This document shows positions 55,141-62,004 of a DNA stretch of 64,000 nucleotides, piece by piece. The notes beneath the pieces were generated by a model. It did no database searches, was not told the origin of the DNA, and saw only the letters and a list, made by a program, of their open reading frames with translations. This stretch comes from Methylococcus mesophilus (GTDB taxonomy: Bacteria; Pseudomonadota; Gammaproteobacteria; Methylococcales; Methylococcaceae). The stretch spans positions 3,913,501 through 3,977,500 of the forward strand of contig NZ_CP110921.1 in assembly GCF_026247885.1 (NCBI RefSeq). The letters are read 5' to 3'. Each line of letters starts with the position of its first letter. Within the stretch, counting starts at the first letter, position 1. The position numbers and the translations under genes were made by a program.

Positions 55141-56073
55141 TTGAGCAAAAAACACCGCTCCATAGATTTTGTACCAAAAACTTTCGACGACCCAGAAAAG
55201 CTTCCCGGCAGCCTGAGTGAGGCCGAAGATTGGCAGAAGGCCAATCGTACGTACTGGGAGTCTAACCCCATGCGTTACGACTGGAACCAGGAGATTGGTT
55301 CAACCGAGGGTTCCAAAGCTTTTTTCGATGAAATTGACCGGCGTTTTTTCGAGACTATCAAGCGAGTAATGCCATGGAAGGAAATCCCGTTTGATAATGT
55401 CATTCCATTTGATGAACTGAAAAACAAGAGAGTTTTGGAAATTGGTGTGGGCAGTGGCAGTCATGCAGCTTTAATTGCACCGCGTGCGCTTTCGTACACG
55501 GGCATAGATTTGACTGACTATGCAGTCAGGATGACTTCCGAGCGTATGAAGGTGATTCAGATAAACGCAGATATAAGGCAGATGGACGCCGAAGTACTAC
55601 AATTTCCAGATGCTTCGTTCGATTTTGTTTGGAGTTGGGGGGTTATTCATCATTCGTCTAACACGCTAAAGATACTGGAAGAGATAAATCGCGTACTCAT
55701 GCCTGGTGGGAGAGCCGTGATTATGATCTACCACCGTGGGTGGTGGAATTACTATACCGTTGGCGGATTGGCCTACGGCATCATTTGTGGAGGCTTTCTT
55801 CGGCACGGATCACTTGCCCGTGTTGTGCAGGCGGCGACGGATGGAGCTTTGGCTCGATATTATTCAAAGAGAAGTTGGGTGGCCCAGGTCAATAACTTAT
55901 TTTCCGTGAAGTCTATGTCTGTAATAGGAAATAAGGCCGATCTTTTTCCTATTCCGGCCGGTCGAATCAAGGATATCTTGATGCGTCTTGCCCCGGATGC
56001 AATAGCAAGATTTTTCTTGACTGATCTCCACATGGGTAGCCTCCTGATTTCTAGACTCTCAAAGGATACTTGA
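55141..56073 (+). CDS. SAM-dependent methyltransferase (class I)
   Basis: A 310-residue protein: VLEIGVGSGSHAALIAPRAL (SAM site), YTGIDLTDYAVRMTSERM, FDFVWSWGVIHHSSNTLKIL and VLMPGGRAVIMIYHRGWWNY. It starts with TTG after a GAGAGAGGA ribosome binding site. The C-terminal 100 residues are of a type seen in other glycan-locus methyltransferases; acceptor unknown. Confidence 0.82.
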   Translation: MSKKHRSIDFVPKTFDDPEKLPGSLSEAEDWQKANRTYWESNPMRYDWNQEIGSTEGSKAFFDEIDRRFFETIKRVMPWKEIPFDNVIPFDELKNKRVLEIGVGSGSHAALIAPRALSYTGIDLTDYAVRMTSERMKVIQINADIRQMDAEVLQFPDASFDFVWSWGVIHHSSNTLKILEEINRVLMPGGRAVIMIYHRGWWNYYTVGGLAYGIICGGFLRHGSLARVVQAATDGALARYYSKRSWVAQVNNLFSVKSMSVIGNKADLFPIPAGRIKDILMRLAPDAIARFFLTDLHMGSLLISRLSKDT

Positions 56074-56529
56074 CATCTGTGTTCCAATTCCAATATTGCG
56101 CTTTAATTAATTGATATATAAGAAATAAGTTATTTTTATTTATCACTCACTTTACACCATCCCGCTATATACAACTGTTGAAGGTGAATGGGGTTGACTC
56201 TGTAAGAGATCATGCAGGGGGCAGAAGCTTGCGTGATTTGGAACGGTTGGCACGGTCGGACGCCAGGGTGTTGGGGGCGGAATGGTTGGATAATGCCGGA
56301 TTACCCGGTTATCGGGCGTTTTGTGCGGCAGCATGAGGATATGTTGACGGAGGGAATTTGGTGCGGCTGACACGGCATGTATTAAAAGGCACAGGCTCAG
56401 GGAGGACGACGGTGACAAGCGAAGGAACCGCGATCGAAGCGACTTAATCTTTGGCGTCCACTCTTGACGACCGACCTCAGTTTAGCGCTGGCCACGAATC
56501 ACGGGAAAATGGGACAAATTCGACGATAA
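56074..56529. other. 456-base gap before gmd, nothing recognised
   Basis: AT-rich at the start, then GC-rich with broken reading frames (for example RSLRDLERLARSDARVLGAE) that I cannot assign. It may be gene debris and should include the promoter of gmd-rmd. Confidence 0.4.
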
Positions 56530-57582
56530 ATGAGACACGACCTAATGACTAAGATTGCGTTGATTACCGGCGTCACAGGCCAGGATGGTGCCTATTTGAC
56601 CCAGCTTTTACTTGAGAAGGGCTACCGCGTTTTTGGCGCTTTTCGCCGGACCAGTTCAGCCAATTTCTGGCGTCTGGAAGCGCTGGGATTACTGGATCAT
56701 CCTGAACTCAAATTGTGCGAATTTGATTTGACCGACCCCGGCGGCGGCCTGCGGCTGATCGAGCATACTCAGCCTGCCGAGGTCTATAACTTGGCGGCGC
56801 AGAGCTTTGTGAAGGTGTCTTTCGATCAGCCCGTGACGACGGCGCAGATTACAGGCTTGGGGGCTTTGCACCTGCTGGAGGCGATCCGGACGGTGAACCC
56901 CGGTATTCGCTACTACCAGGCATCGACCTCGGAAATGTTCGGCGAGGTGCAGGAGATTCCGCAGACGGAGATGACGAAGTTTCATCCACGAAGCCCTTAC
57001 GGAACGGCCAAGCTGTTTGCGCACTGGACGACGATCAATTATCGGGAGTCCTACGGTATCTTCGGGTGTAGTGGGATTCTGTTCAACCATGAGTCGCCGC
57101 TTCGGGGGCTCGAATTCGTGACCCGCAAAATCACGGACGGCGTCGCGCGTATTGCGCTCGGCAGTTCCCAGTGTCTGGCGCTCGGCAATCTGGATGCGCG
57201 GCGCGACTGGGGTTATGCGCCCGAGTATGTCGAGGGGATGTATCGCATGATGCAGCATGCCGTGCCGGAGACATTTGTTCTCGCGACGGGACTGACGGCC
57301 TCGATACGCGATTTCGTCGAACTTGCCTTTCAGGCTGTCGATATTGCGCTGGAGTGGCATGGTAAGGGGGAAGAGGAGTATGCGGTGGACAGCGCGAGCG
57401 GGGTGGTGCGGGTTCGGGTTCACCCGGACCATTATCGGCCCTGCGAAGTGGAGTTTCTGCAGGGGGACGCGAGCAAGGCGGCCAGCGAATTGGGTTGGAA
57501 GCCAGAAGTTACGTTGGAGCACCTGTGCCGATTAATGGTGGAAGACGATTTGAGACGGGTGCAGTGTGGCACATCCTTCTGA
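56530..57582 (+). CDS. gmd: GDP-mannose 4,6-dehydratase
   Basis: A 350-residue extended SDR enzyme converting GDP-mannose to GDP-4-keto-6-deoxymannose. NADP-binding [37 protein letters not shown], the Y-x3-K pair in [12 protein letters not shown], the conserved [20 protein letters not shown] and [20 protein letters not shown], all Gmd hallmarks. The start at 56530 or ATG at 56545. The downstream reductase overlaps it by 17 bases. A broken second copy lies at 43822-45531. Confidence 0.93.
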   Translation: MRHDLMTKIALITGVTGQDGAYLTQLLLEKGYRVFGAFRRTSSANFWRLEALGLLDHPELKLCEFDLTDPGGGLRLIEHTQPAEVYNLAAQSFVKVSFDQPVTTAQITGLGALHLLEAIRTVNPGIRYYQASTSEMFGEVQEIPQTEMTKFHPRSPYGTAKLFAHWTTINYRESYGIFGCSGILFNHESPLRGLEFVTRKITDGVARIALGSSQCLALGNLDARRDWGYAPEYVEGMYRMMQHAVPETFVLATGLTASIRDFVELAFQAVDIALEWHGKGEEEYAVDSASGVVRVRVHPDHYRPCEVEFLQGDASKAASELGWKPEVTLEHLCRLMVEDDLRRVQCGTSF

Positions 57583-58492
57583 AACCGTCCTGGTTACCGG
57601 AGCGACTGGTTTCACTGGCCGCTACCTGGTTGATCATCTACGCGGTGCCGGCTATGTGGTGGTAGGAACTACATGTCAGCCCGAGGATGCAGATCCGAAC
57701 TTGGGGATTCTCCATGCCGATCTTAATGATGAAGCCTCCCTTCGTGCGCTGGTCGAGGCGGTGCGACCTGGCGCGGTCATCCATCTCGCAGCCATCAGCT
57801 TCGTGCCTTATGCAGATGCTCTGAACATTTACCGCGTCAACGTGCTCGGTACGGAAAATCTGCTGAGAACCTTGGACGCGTCGCGGCTGGAGCTGCGTAA
57901 ACTGATTATTGCGAGTAGTTCGAATGTCTATGGAAGCCCCGATGTCTCGCCCATCAGCGAGACGGTATGTCCGCGGCCCGTGAGTCATTATGCATGCAGC
58001 AAGCTCGCCATGGAGCACATGGCGGCGCTTTACGCTGATCGCTTCTCGACGATAATCACTCGTCCCTTCAACTATACGGGGCCGGGCCAGTCGGTGAGCT
58101 TTTTCGTGCCTAAGCTGGTGGCGGCATTCCGGCGGCATGAGAGGGTGCTGGAGTTGGGCGATCTGGATGTGGTGCGGGATATTTCCGATGTGCGGGCTGT
58201 GACTGTATGTTATCGCGCCCTCCTGGAGTCGGACGCCTCCGGTGTGACAGTGAATCTCTGTACGGGCCAAGGCGTGCATCTGACCGAAGTCTTCGAGGCA
58301 CTGGTGGAAATTGCGGGTTACAGGCCGGAGGTGCGTGTGAAGGAGGGCTTCCTGCGATCCAACGACATTCGGCGACTGGTGGGGTGTCCCGGTCGTCTTC
58401 ATGCTTTGATCGGAGAACCTCCCGCGTATGCCTTGCGGGATATTCTCCTGAACATGTATCGAACTGGCGATAGTCGGGAATTTTTACGCTGA
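57566..58492 (+). CDS. rmd: GDP-6-deoxy-D-mannose reductase (RMD-like SDR)
   Basis: A 308-residue SDR protein. NAD(P)-binding [38 protein letters not shown], and the catalytic Y-x3-K in [14 protein letters not shown] are visible, plus [20 protein letters not shown] as in RMD. Translation starts at GTG overlapping gmd, so the two likely make GDP-D-rhamnose. An alternative role such as GDP-6-deoxy-talose or fucose synthesis cannot be excluded by sequence alone. Confidence 0.86.
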   Translation: MAHPSETVLVTGATGFTGRYLVDHLRGAGYVVVGTTCQPEDADPNLGILHADLNDEASLRALVEAVRPGAVIHLAAISFVPYADALNIYRVNVLGTENLLRTLDASRLELRKLIIASSSNVYGSPDVSPISETVCPRPVSHYACSKLAMEHMAALYADRFSTIITRPFNYTGPGQSVSFFVPKLVAAFRRHERVLELGDLDVVRDISDVRAVTVCYRALLESDASGVTVNLCTGQGVHLTEVFEALVEIAGYRPEVRVKEGFLRSNDIRRLVGCPGRLHALIGEPPAYALRDILLNMYRTGDSREFLR

Positions 58493-58755
58493 GATCGCTG
58501 TGACACGGGAGCAGGCCAAACGGAGGAGTGCATCAAAATACCTCATAACCGGTAGCGTAACCATTCTACGTTGGGTCATCGAGCTTCTGTCGAGTTCGGT
58601 CAACTGTGCCGAAAGCCGCCTGATTTTATGTCCGGAAATGTTTTGCCAGATCAGATGGAGGCTAGGAACTGAAGCGCGGTTGTATAGGTGGTTCCCCCGC
58701 GGTCGGGTCGGAATCGGAAAAGCGATAGGGATGCTTCAGATTGTAAGAGCGGCTC
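58493..58755. other. Gap after the glycan locus, nothing recognised
   Basis: About 260 bases with no recognisable gene. Confidence 0.4.
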
Positions 58756-58965
58756 ATGATCCCAGGGCAGGCGCAAGCAGCAGTTCTGAAGCTGGCGAAA
58801 GGCTTTTCCATTCTGGCGCTCACTGGGCCGTGTTAGTCGGGGAAGACGACGCTTGCCCGCATGCTCTTTCGCAACGTGAGTAAGTTACGCTTGAAGATCT
58901 CGAGCAGTCGGTCTGCGTTCCGGGATCAGCCAGCCGCTGGCAGGCCGTGTCGGTTTGGTGCAATT
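58756..58965 (+). pseudogene. N-terminal remnant of an AAA_14/DUF4143-type ATPase
   Basis: Reads QAQAAVLKLAKGFSILALTG, then the Walker A region GPC-stop-SGKTTLARMLF, where an amber codon at 58834-58836 stands where relatives have glutamine (GPRQSGKTT). After a frame change TLEDLEQ follows, matching the next conserved step. The remainder of the gene is absent. Confidence 0.6.
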
Positions 58966-59075
58966 GCTGCCGCCTTGCCGCCGCGGCTCATCCACGACGG
59001 TGCCGAGGGGTACCAACGGGAGGGTGCAACGGTCTTGGCATGGAGGGATCTTGCGAAGCGGGAGATCTAGATTTT

Positions 59076-59117
59076 AGCGGCGGGGCCGCTCCCACTGTAG
59101 GAGCGGCTCCGCCGCGA
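59076..59117. repeat. REP pair (inverted), upstream of the RAYT gene
   Basis: GCGGCGGGGCCGCTCCCACT and GTAGGAGCGGCTCCGCCGCG face each other, a BIME-like hairpin. The RAYT gene begins 18 bases downstream. Confidence 0.82.
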
Positions 59118-59134
59118 AGACACCAGACCATCAC

Positions 59135-59596
59135 ATGAAACAACCTCCTCACTCCCGCGACTTGCGCCGTGGCCGTTTCTCGGAAACGGGACGGCCTTAT
59201 TTGGTGACGACCGTCACTTATGAGAGAACGCCGCGATTCGTGGCTTTCGACGTGTACCGGTGCGCGGCGCAGGAACTGCGCAATGCGGATGTGCGGGATG
59301 ATGCTCGTACGTTGGCCTGGGTGTTGATGCCGGACCACCTGCATTGGTTGTTTGAGTTGCAGGCTGTCTCTCTGTCCACGGTGGTGGGGAGGCTCAAGTA
59401 GGCCTCGGCCCGGAATGTGAATGGTTTGCTTGGGTGCAAGGGGCAGCGCTTCTGGCAGCCGGGGTTCCATGACCGGGCGGTAAGGAAAGAGGAAGATATT
59501 CGAGCCATTGCCCGGTACGTTGTCGCAAATCCGTTGCGGGCGGGGCTTGTGTCGCATTTGGGGGATTATCCTCATTGGGATGCTGTGTGGCTTTAG
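59135..59596 (+). pseudogene. REP-associated tyrosine transposase (RAYT) with an in-frame amber stop
   Basis: A 153-codon reading frame interrupted by TAG at codon 89 (59399-59401). Before it: RGRFSETGRPYLVTTVTYER and the HUH motif MPDHLHWLFEL (H68, H70). After it: GQRFWQPGFHDRAVRKEEDI, then RAIARYVVANPLRAGLV with the catalytic tyrosine, and DYPHWDAVWL as the family's usual end. Everything else of a single-strand-specific Y1 REP transposase is present. It is flanked by REP elements at 59076-59117 and 59609-59695. If the stop were read through, the enzyme would be whole. Confidence 0.88.
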
Positions 59597-59608
59597 CTGA
59601 TTGGTATT

Positions 59609-59695
59609 CGCGGCGGAGCCGCTCCCACAGGTCCTTGTAGGCCCTGTCGCGACAGCAGGGTGTGGGAAGGTAGTGGGAGCGGCTACGCCGCGACA
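59609..59695. repeat. BIME-type REP cluster, copy 1
   Basis: GCGGCGGAGCCGCTCCCACAGG, a spacer with GCGACAGCAGGGTGTGGGAA, then GTGGGAGCGGCTACGCCGCGAC. The same arrangement, spacer included, is repeated at 60647-60725. Confidence 0.85.
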
Positions 59696-59710
59696 AATCA
59701 GGAAATTAAG

Positions 59711-59881
59711 ATGAAACAAGTAGCCGAGGTTCCTGTGCCGGGCGTGAAGCTCGGCCAGCTCCTGGTCTGGACATCCAGATACTTTGGTATCTGCCGTACG
59801 GAGCGTGTGCTGGTCGATTTCCGTAAGGCGGGTTGGATCGTTGACACGCAAGGGATTGATATGGATGAACTCATTAAGTAA
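59711..59881 (+). pseudogene. Truncated duplicate of the N-terminus of the bi-domain oxidoreductase
   Basis: The 56 codons read MKQVAEVPVPGVKLGQLLVW and TERVLVDFRKAG. This matches, with changes, the start of the oxidoreductase at 62005 (EVAEVPCPALKSGEILIRSA and TERMLVDFGKAS). After that the frame ends with unrelated residues. It is a duplicate or an older copy cut off by rearrangement, bounded by REP elements. Confidence 0.65.
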
Positions 59882-59914
59882 GTTGCAGTCATTGCTTAAT
59901 TGCGGAGATATTCC

Positions 59915-60163
59915 ATGGCAACCATGACGATTCGCAACATCGATGATCGGCTCAAGGCAAGACTGCGGGTGCTGTCGGCCATGCACGGCCGTTCCATGGA
60001 GGATGAGGCTCGCGACATTCTGAGCACGGCTCTGTCTGCCGAGCCTACGAGGGGGCGACACCTGGTGGATTCCATTCGGGCCAGGATTGAACCGCTGGGT
60101 GGGGTCGAACTGGAGCTTCCGGCTCGTGAGGTGATCCGCGCGCCCGTAGACCTTGGCGCATGA
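59915..60163 (+). CDS. fitA: FitA-like ribbon-helix-helix antitoxin
   Basis: An 82-residue protein. MATMTIRNIDDRLKARLRVL and the following SAMHGRSMEDEARDILSTAL form the Arc/CopG-type ribbon-helix-helix fold of FitA-like antitoxins (with a GRSMEDEAR sentence). The C-terminal half should bind the PIN toxin encoded next, which overlaps by four bases. GGAGATATTCC precedes the ATG. Confidence 0.85.
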   Translation: MATMTIRNIDDRLKARLRVLSAMHGRSMEDEARDILSTALSAEPTRGRHLVDSIRARIEPLGGVELELPAREVIRAPVDLGA

Positions 60164-60578
60164 TCGTACTGGATACCAATGTGCTGTCGGAATGCCTGCG
60201 GCCGGTGGCCAGTCCAAGGATTCTCGGTTGGCTGGCCCGGCAGCAGCGTTCTTGCTTTTTACGAGGGCCGTGGTCGAGGGCGAGATCCTCTACCGAGGCC
60301 AGCTTTCGCCCGACGGCGCGCGACGCGACTCCCAGTTGCACGCCGTGCGCGCCATTTTCGATGAGGATTTTTCCAACCGGGTGCTCGGCTTTGATCGCGG
60401 TGCGGCTGATGCCTACGCGGAAAATGCCGCTATGAGGAAGCGGGTTGGAAAACCCATTAGCCAGTTCGACGCGATGATCGCCGCTCTTGCCAGTTCCCGA
60501 GGGGCATGCTTGGCGACGCGCAATACCAAGGATTTTGTGGACTGCGGGATTGATCTTATCAATCCTTGGATGACCTGA
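60160..60578 (+). pseudogene. fitB: FitB/VapC-type PIN-domain toxin, frameshifted
   Basis: It starts MIVLDTNVLSECLRPVASPR (first catalytic aspartate) and continues to GWLARQQ. Around 60242 the sense moves to another frame: AFLLFTRAVVEGEILYRGQL, then QFDAMIAALASSRGACLATR and NTKDF to the stop at 60578. Both halves have the PIN acidic residues, so one frame change has disabled the toxin while the antitoxin remains intact. Confidence 0.8.
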
Positions 60579-60646
60579 CGGGCCGGAGTTTCCCGGCCAT
60601 TGGCGTTGCTCCGATGCCAATGACTGTGCCGTAACCGTAGCCGTGT

Positions 60647-60725
60647 CGCGGCGGAGCCGCTCCCTCAGGTGCTTGTAGCCGCGACAGCAGGGTGTGGGAA
60701 CGCAGTGGGAGCGGCTCCGCCGCGA
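60647..60725. repeat. BIME-type REP cluster, copy 2
   Basis: Begins GCGGCGGAGCCGCTCCC and ends GGAGCGGCTCCGCCGCGA, with the spacer GCGACAGCAGGGTGTGGGAA shared with the copy at 59609-59695. The two copies are direct repeats around the truncated duplicate and fitAB. Confidence 0.87.
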
Positions 60726-60737
60726 TGGTCAGGAGGC

Positions 60738-61040
60738 ATGATGAGACTGACGGACGACCAGGTTCGAACCGCCAAGAGCACGATAGACCGCGTGCTTGGC
60801 GTCCCTCACAAAGTATGGCTTTTTGGGTCGCGCGCAGACGATAAGCTGAGAGGAGGGGATATCGACTTGATGATCGAAACGGATGCGGTATTTCCCAATC
60901 GAGCCCGGGTGCTCTGCCAGCTTCATGGTGCGCTTACGATGGCTTTGGGGGAGCGCAAGTTGGATATTGTCCTGAAAGATGGGCGTACCGATGAAAGTCC
61001 AATTTTCCAGATTGCACGGCGTACGGGGTTTCCGCTATGA
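60738..61040 (+). CDS. mntA: MNT-domain nucleotidyltransferase antitoxin
   Basis: A 100-residue nucleotidyltransferase: VWLFGSRADDKLRGGDIDLM has the GS and D-x-D motifs, and LGERKLDIVLKDGRTDESPI follows. An AGGAGG site precedes two adjacent ATGs (60738 and 60741). The HEPN toxin follows with an ATGA overlap. Intact; predicted to AMPylate its partner. Confidence 0.85.
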   Translation: MMRLTDDQVRTAKSTIDRVLGVPHKVWLFGSRADDKLRGGDIDLMIETDAVFPNRARVLCQLHGALTMALGERKLDIVLKDGRTDESPIFQIARRTGFPL

Positions 61041-61531
61041 CCTTGGCTTATTTGCCGGAGCATGCGGAAAATGCCTTATTGGCCCTTGAATTGGCCGAAA
61101 GGGAGGCGGTACACCTCGCTTATACTCATCGGACGCTGTTTGCTCAGGGGATCGGTCTGGATTGGGTGCTGTCGCTTGCGCAGCGTGAAGACCTGTCGGA
61201 AAAGGTGGATGCATTCGTCAGCCGATTTGGCCGTCTGCAAGATCACATAGGCGAAAAGCTTATTCCGCGTTTCGCCGCACTGCTCGGCGAATCACCCAAG
61301 TCGATGCTGGATGTGCTGGCTTTCGCTGAAAAAATAGGTTGGCTCGATAGTGCCGAAGCGTTTATTGGCGCGAGAAAGCTCCGGAATCTGTTGGTGCATG
61401 AATACATGGCAGATCCGGAACTATTTCTGGAAACCCTTCGTGTGGCCGATGAAGCAACGGGTATGTTTTTAGGCGTCGTCGATAGAATTGGGCATCATGC
61501 CGATTCGATCGGCTTGCGCTCCGGAGCTTGA
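61037..61531 (+). CDS. hepT: HEPN-domain ribonuclease toxin
   Basis: A 164-residue helical HEPN protein with RNLLVHEY (R-x4-H-x-Y, about residues 116-123), the catalytic and AMP-acceptor motif of HepT-type toxins. Complete, and coupled to the MNT gene. Closely similar in layout to the frameshifted pair at 14714-15487 (LQDHIGEKLIPRF against LQDKVGDRLLPLL). Confidence 0.84.
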   Translation: MTLAYLPEHAENALLALELAEREAVHLAYTHRTLFAQGIGLDWVLSLAQREDLSEKVDAFVSRFGRLQDHIGEKLIPRFAALLGESPKSMLDVLAFAEKIGWLDSAEAFIGARKLRNLLVHEYMADPELFLETLRVADEATGMFLGVVDRIGHHADSIGLRSGA

Positions 61532-61589
61532 GTGATGGCCTGGTGTCTTCGTCTTCCTTGATCCATGGCGGAGGTGTCGATCCGTGCGT

Positions 61590-61895
61590 ATGACACAGCA
61601 CCAAATCGATACTGTCAGGAGGCTTGTCCACAGCCACTTCGGTGAGGATGCCGATGTATGGCTCTTCGGGTCACGAGTGGATGATAGCAAAAAGGGTGGT
61701 GATTATGACTTTCTCATTGAAACTTCATTGAAACAGCCCGATGCTATTATCGAACAGAAAATTGCGTTGATTGCTGAGCTTCAATCAGCGGTGCCCTTCG
61801 AAGATGAAGAAATCGATTTGATCGTGAAACGGCGAAATTCCAGTTTTGACATTCCTATTTATTCGATAGCGAAGAAAGACGGGATTAAATTGTGA
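61590..61895 (+). CDS. MNT-domain nucleotidyltransferase, partner truncated
   Basis: About 102 residues: VWLFGSRVDDSKKGGDYDFL gives the GS motif and D-x-D (here DYD). The start is the ATG at 61590 (GTG at 61584 is an alternative). Its HEPN partner begins with GTG at 61892 in a four-base overlap but lasts only about 20 codons (IPEQLIPIYLYKCRQHPT) before a REP element at 61949 interrupts it. So the antitoxin is alone. Confidence 0.75.
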   Translation: MTQHQIDTVRRLVHSHFGEDADVWLFGSRVDDSKKGGDYDFLIETSLKQPDAIIEQKIALIAELQSAVPFEDEEIDLIVKRRNSSFDIPIYSIAKKDGIKL

Positions 61896-61948
61896 TCCCA
61901 GAACAATTAATTCCCATCTATCTTTACAAATGTCGCCAGCATCCTACG
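61892..61948 (+). pseudogene. 5' fragment of a HEPN partner gene cut by a REP element
   Basis: About 19 codons from a GTG overlapping the MNT stop: IPEQLIPIYLYKCRQHPT, then REP sequence. No continuation is found beyond the REP. Confidence 0.5.
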
Positions 61949-61975
61949 GTAGGAGCGGCTTCGCCGCGATAGCGG
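61949..61975 (+). repeat. REP-like palindromic element
   Basis: GTAGGAGCGGCTTCGCCGCG followed by ATAGCGG, the same core as the other REP elements. It lies at the broken end of a HEPN gene and upstream of the oxidoreductase at 62005. Confidence 0.8.
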
Positions 61976-62004
61976 TTAAATGTGACAACTGACGGTAACT
62001 ACTT

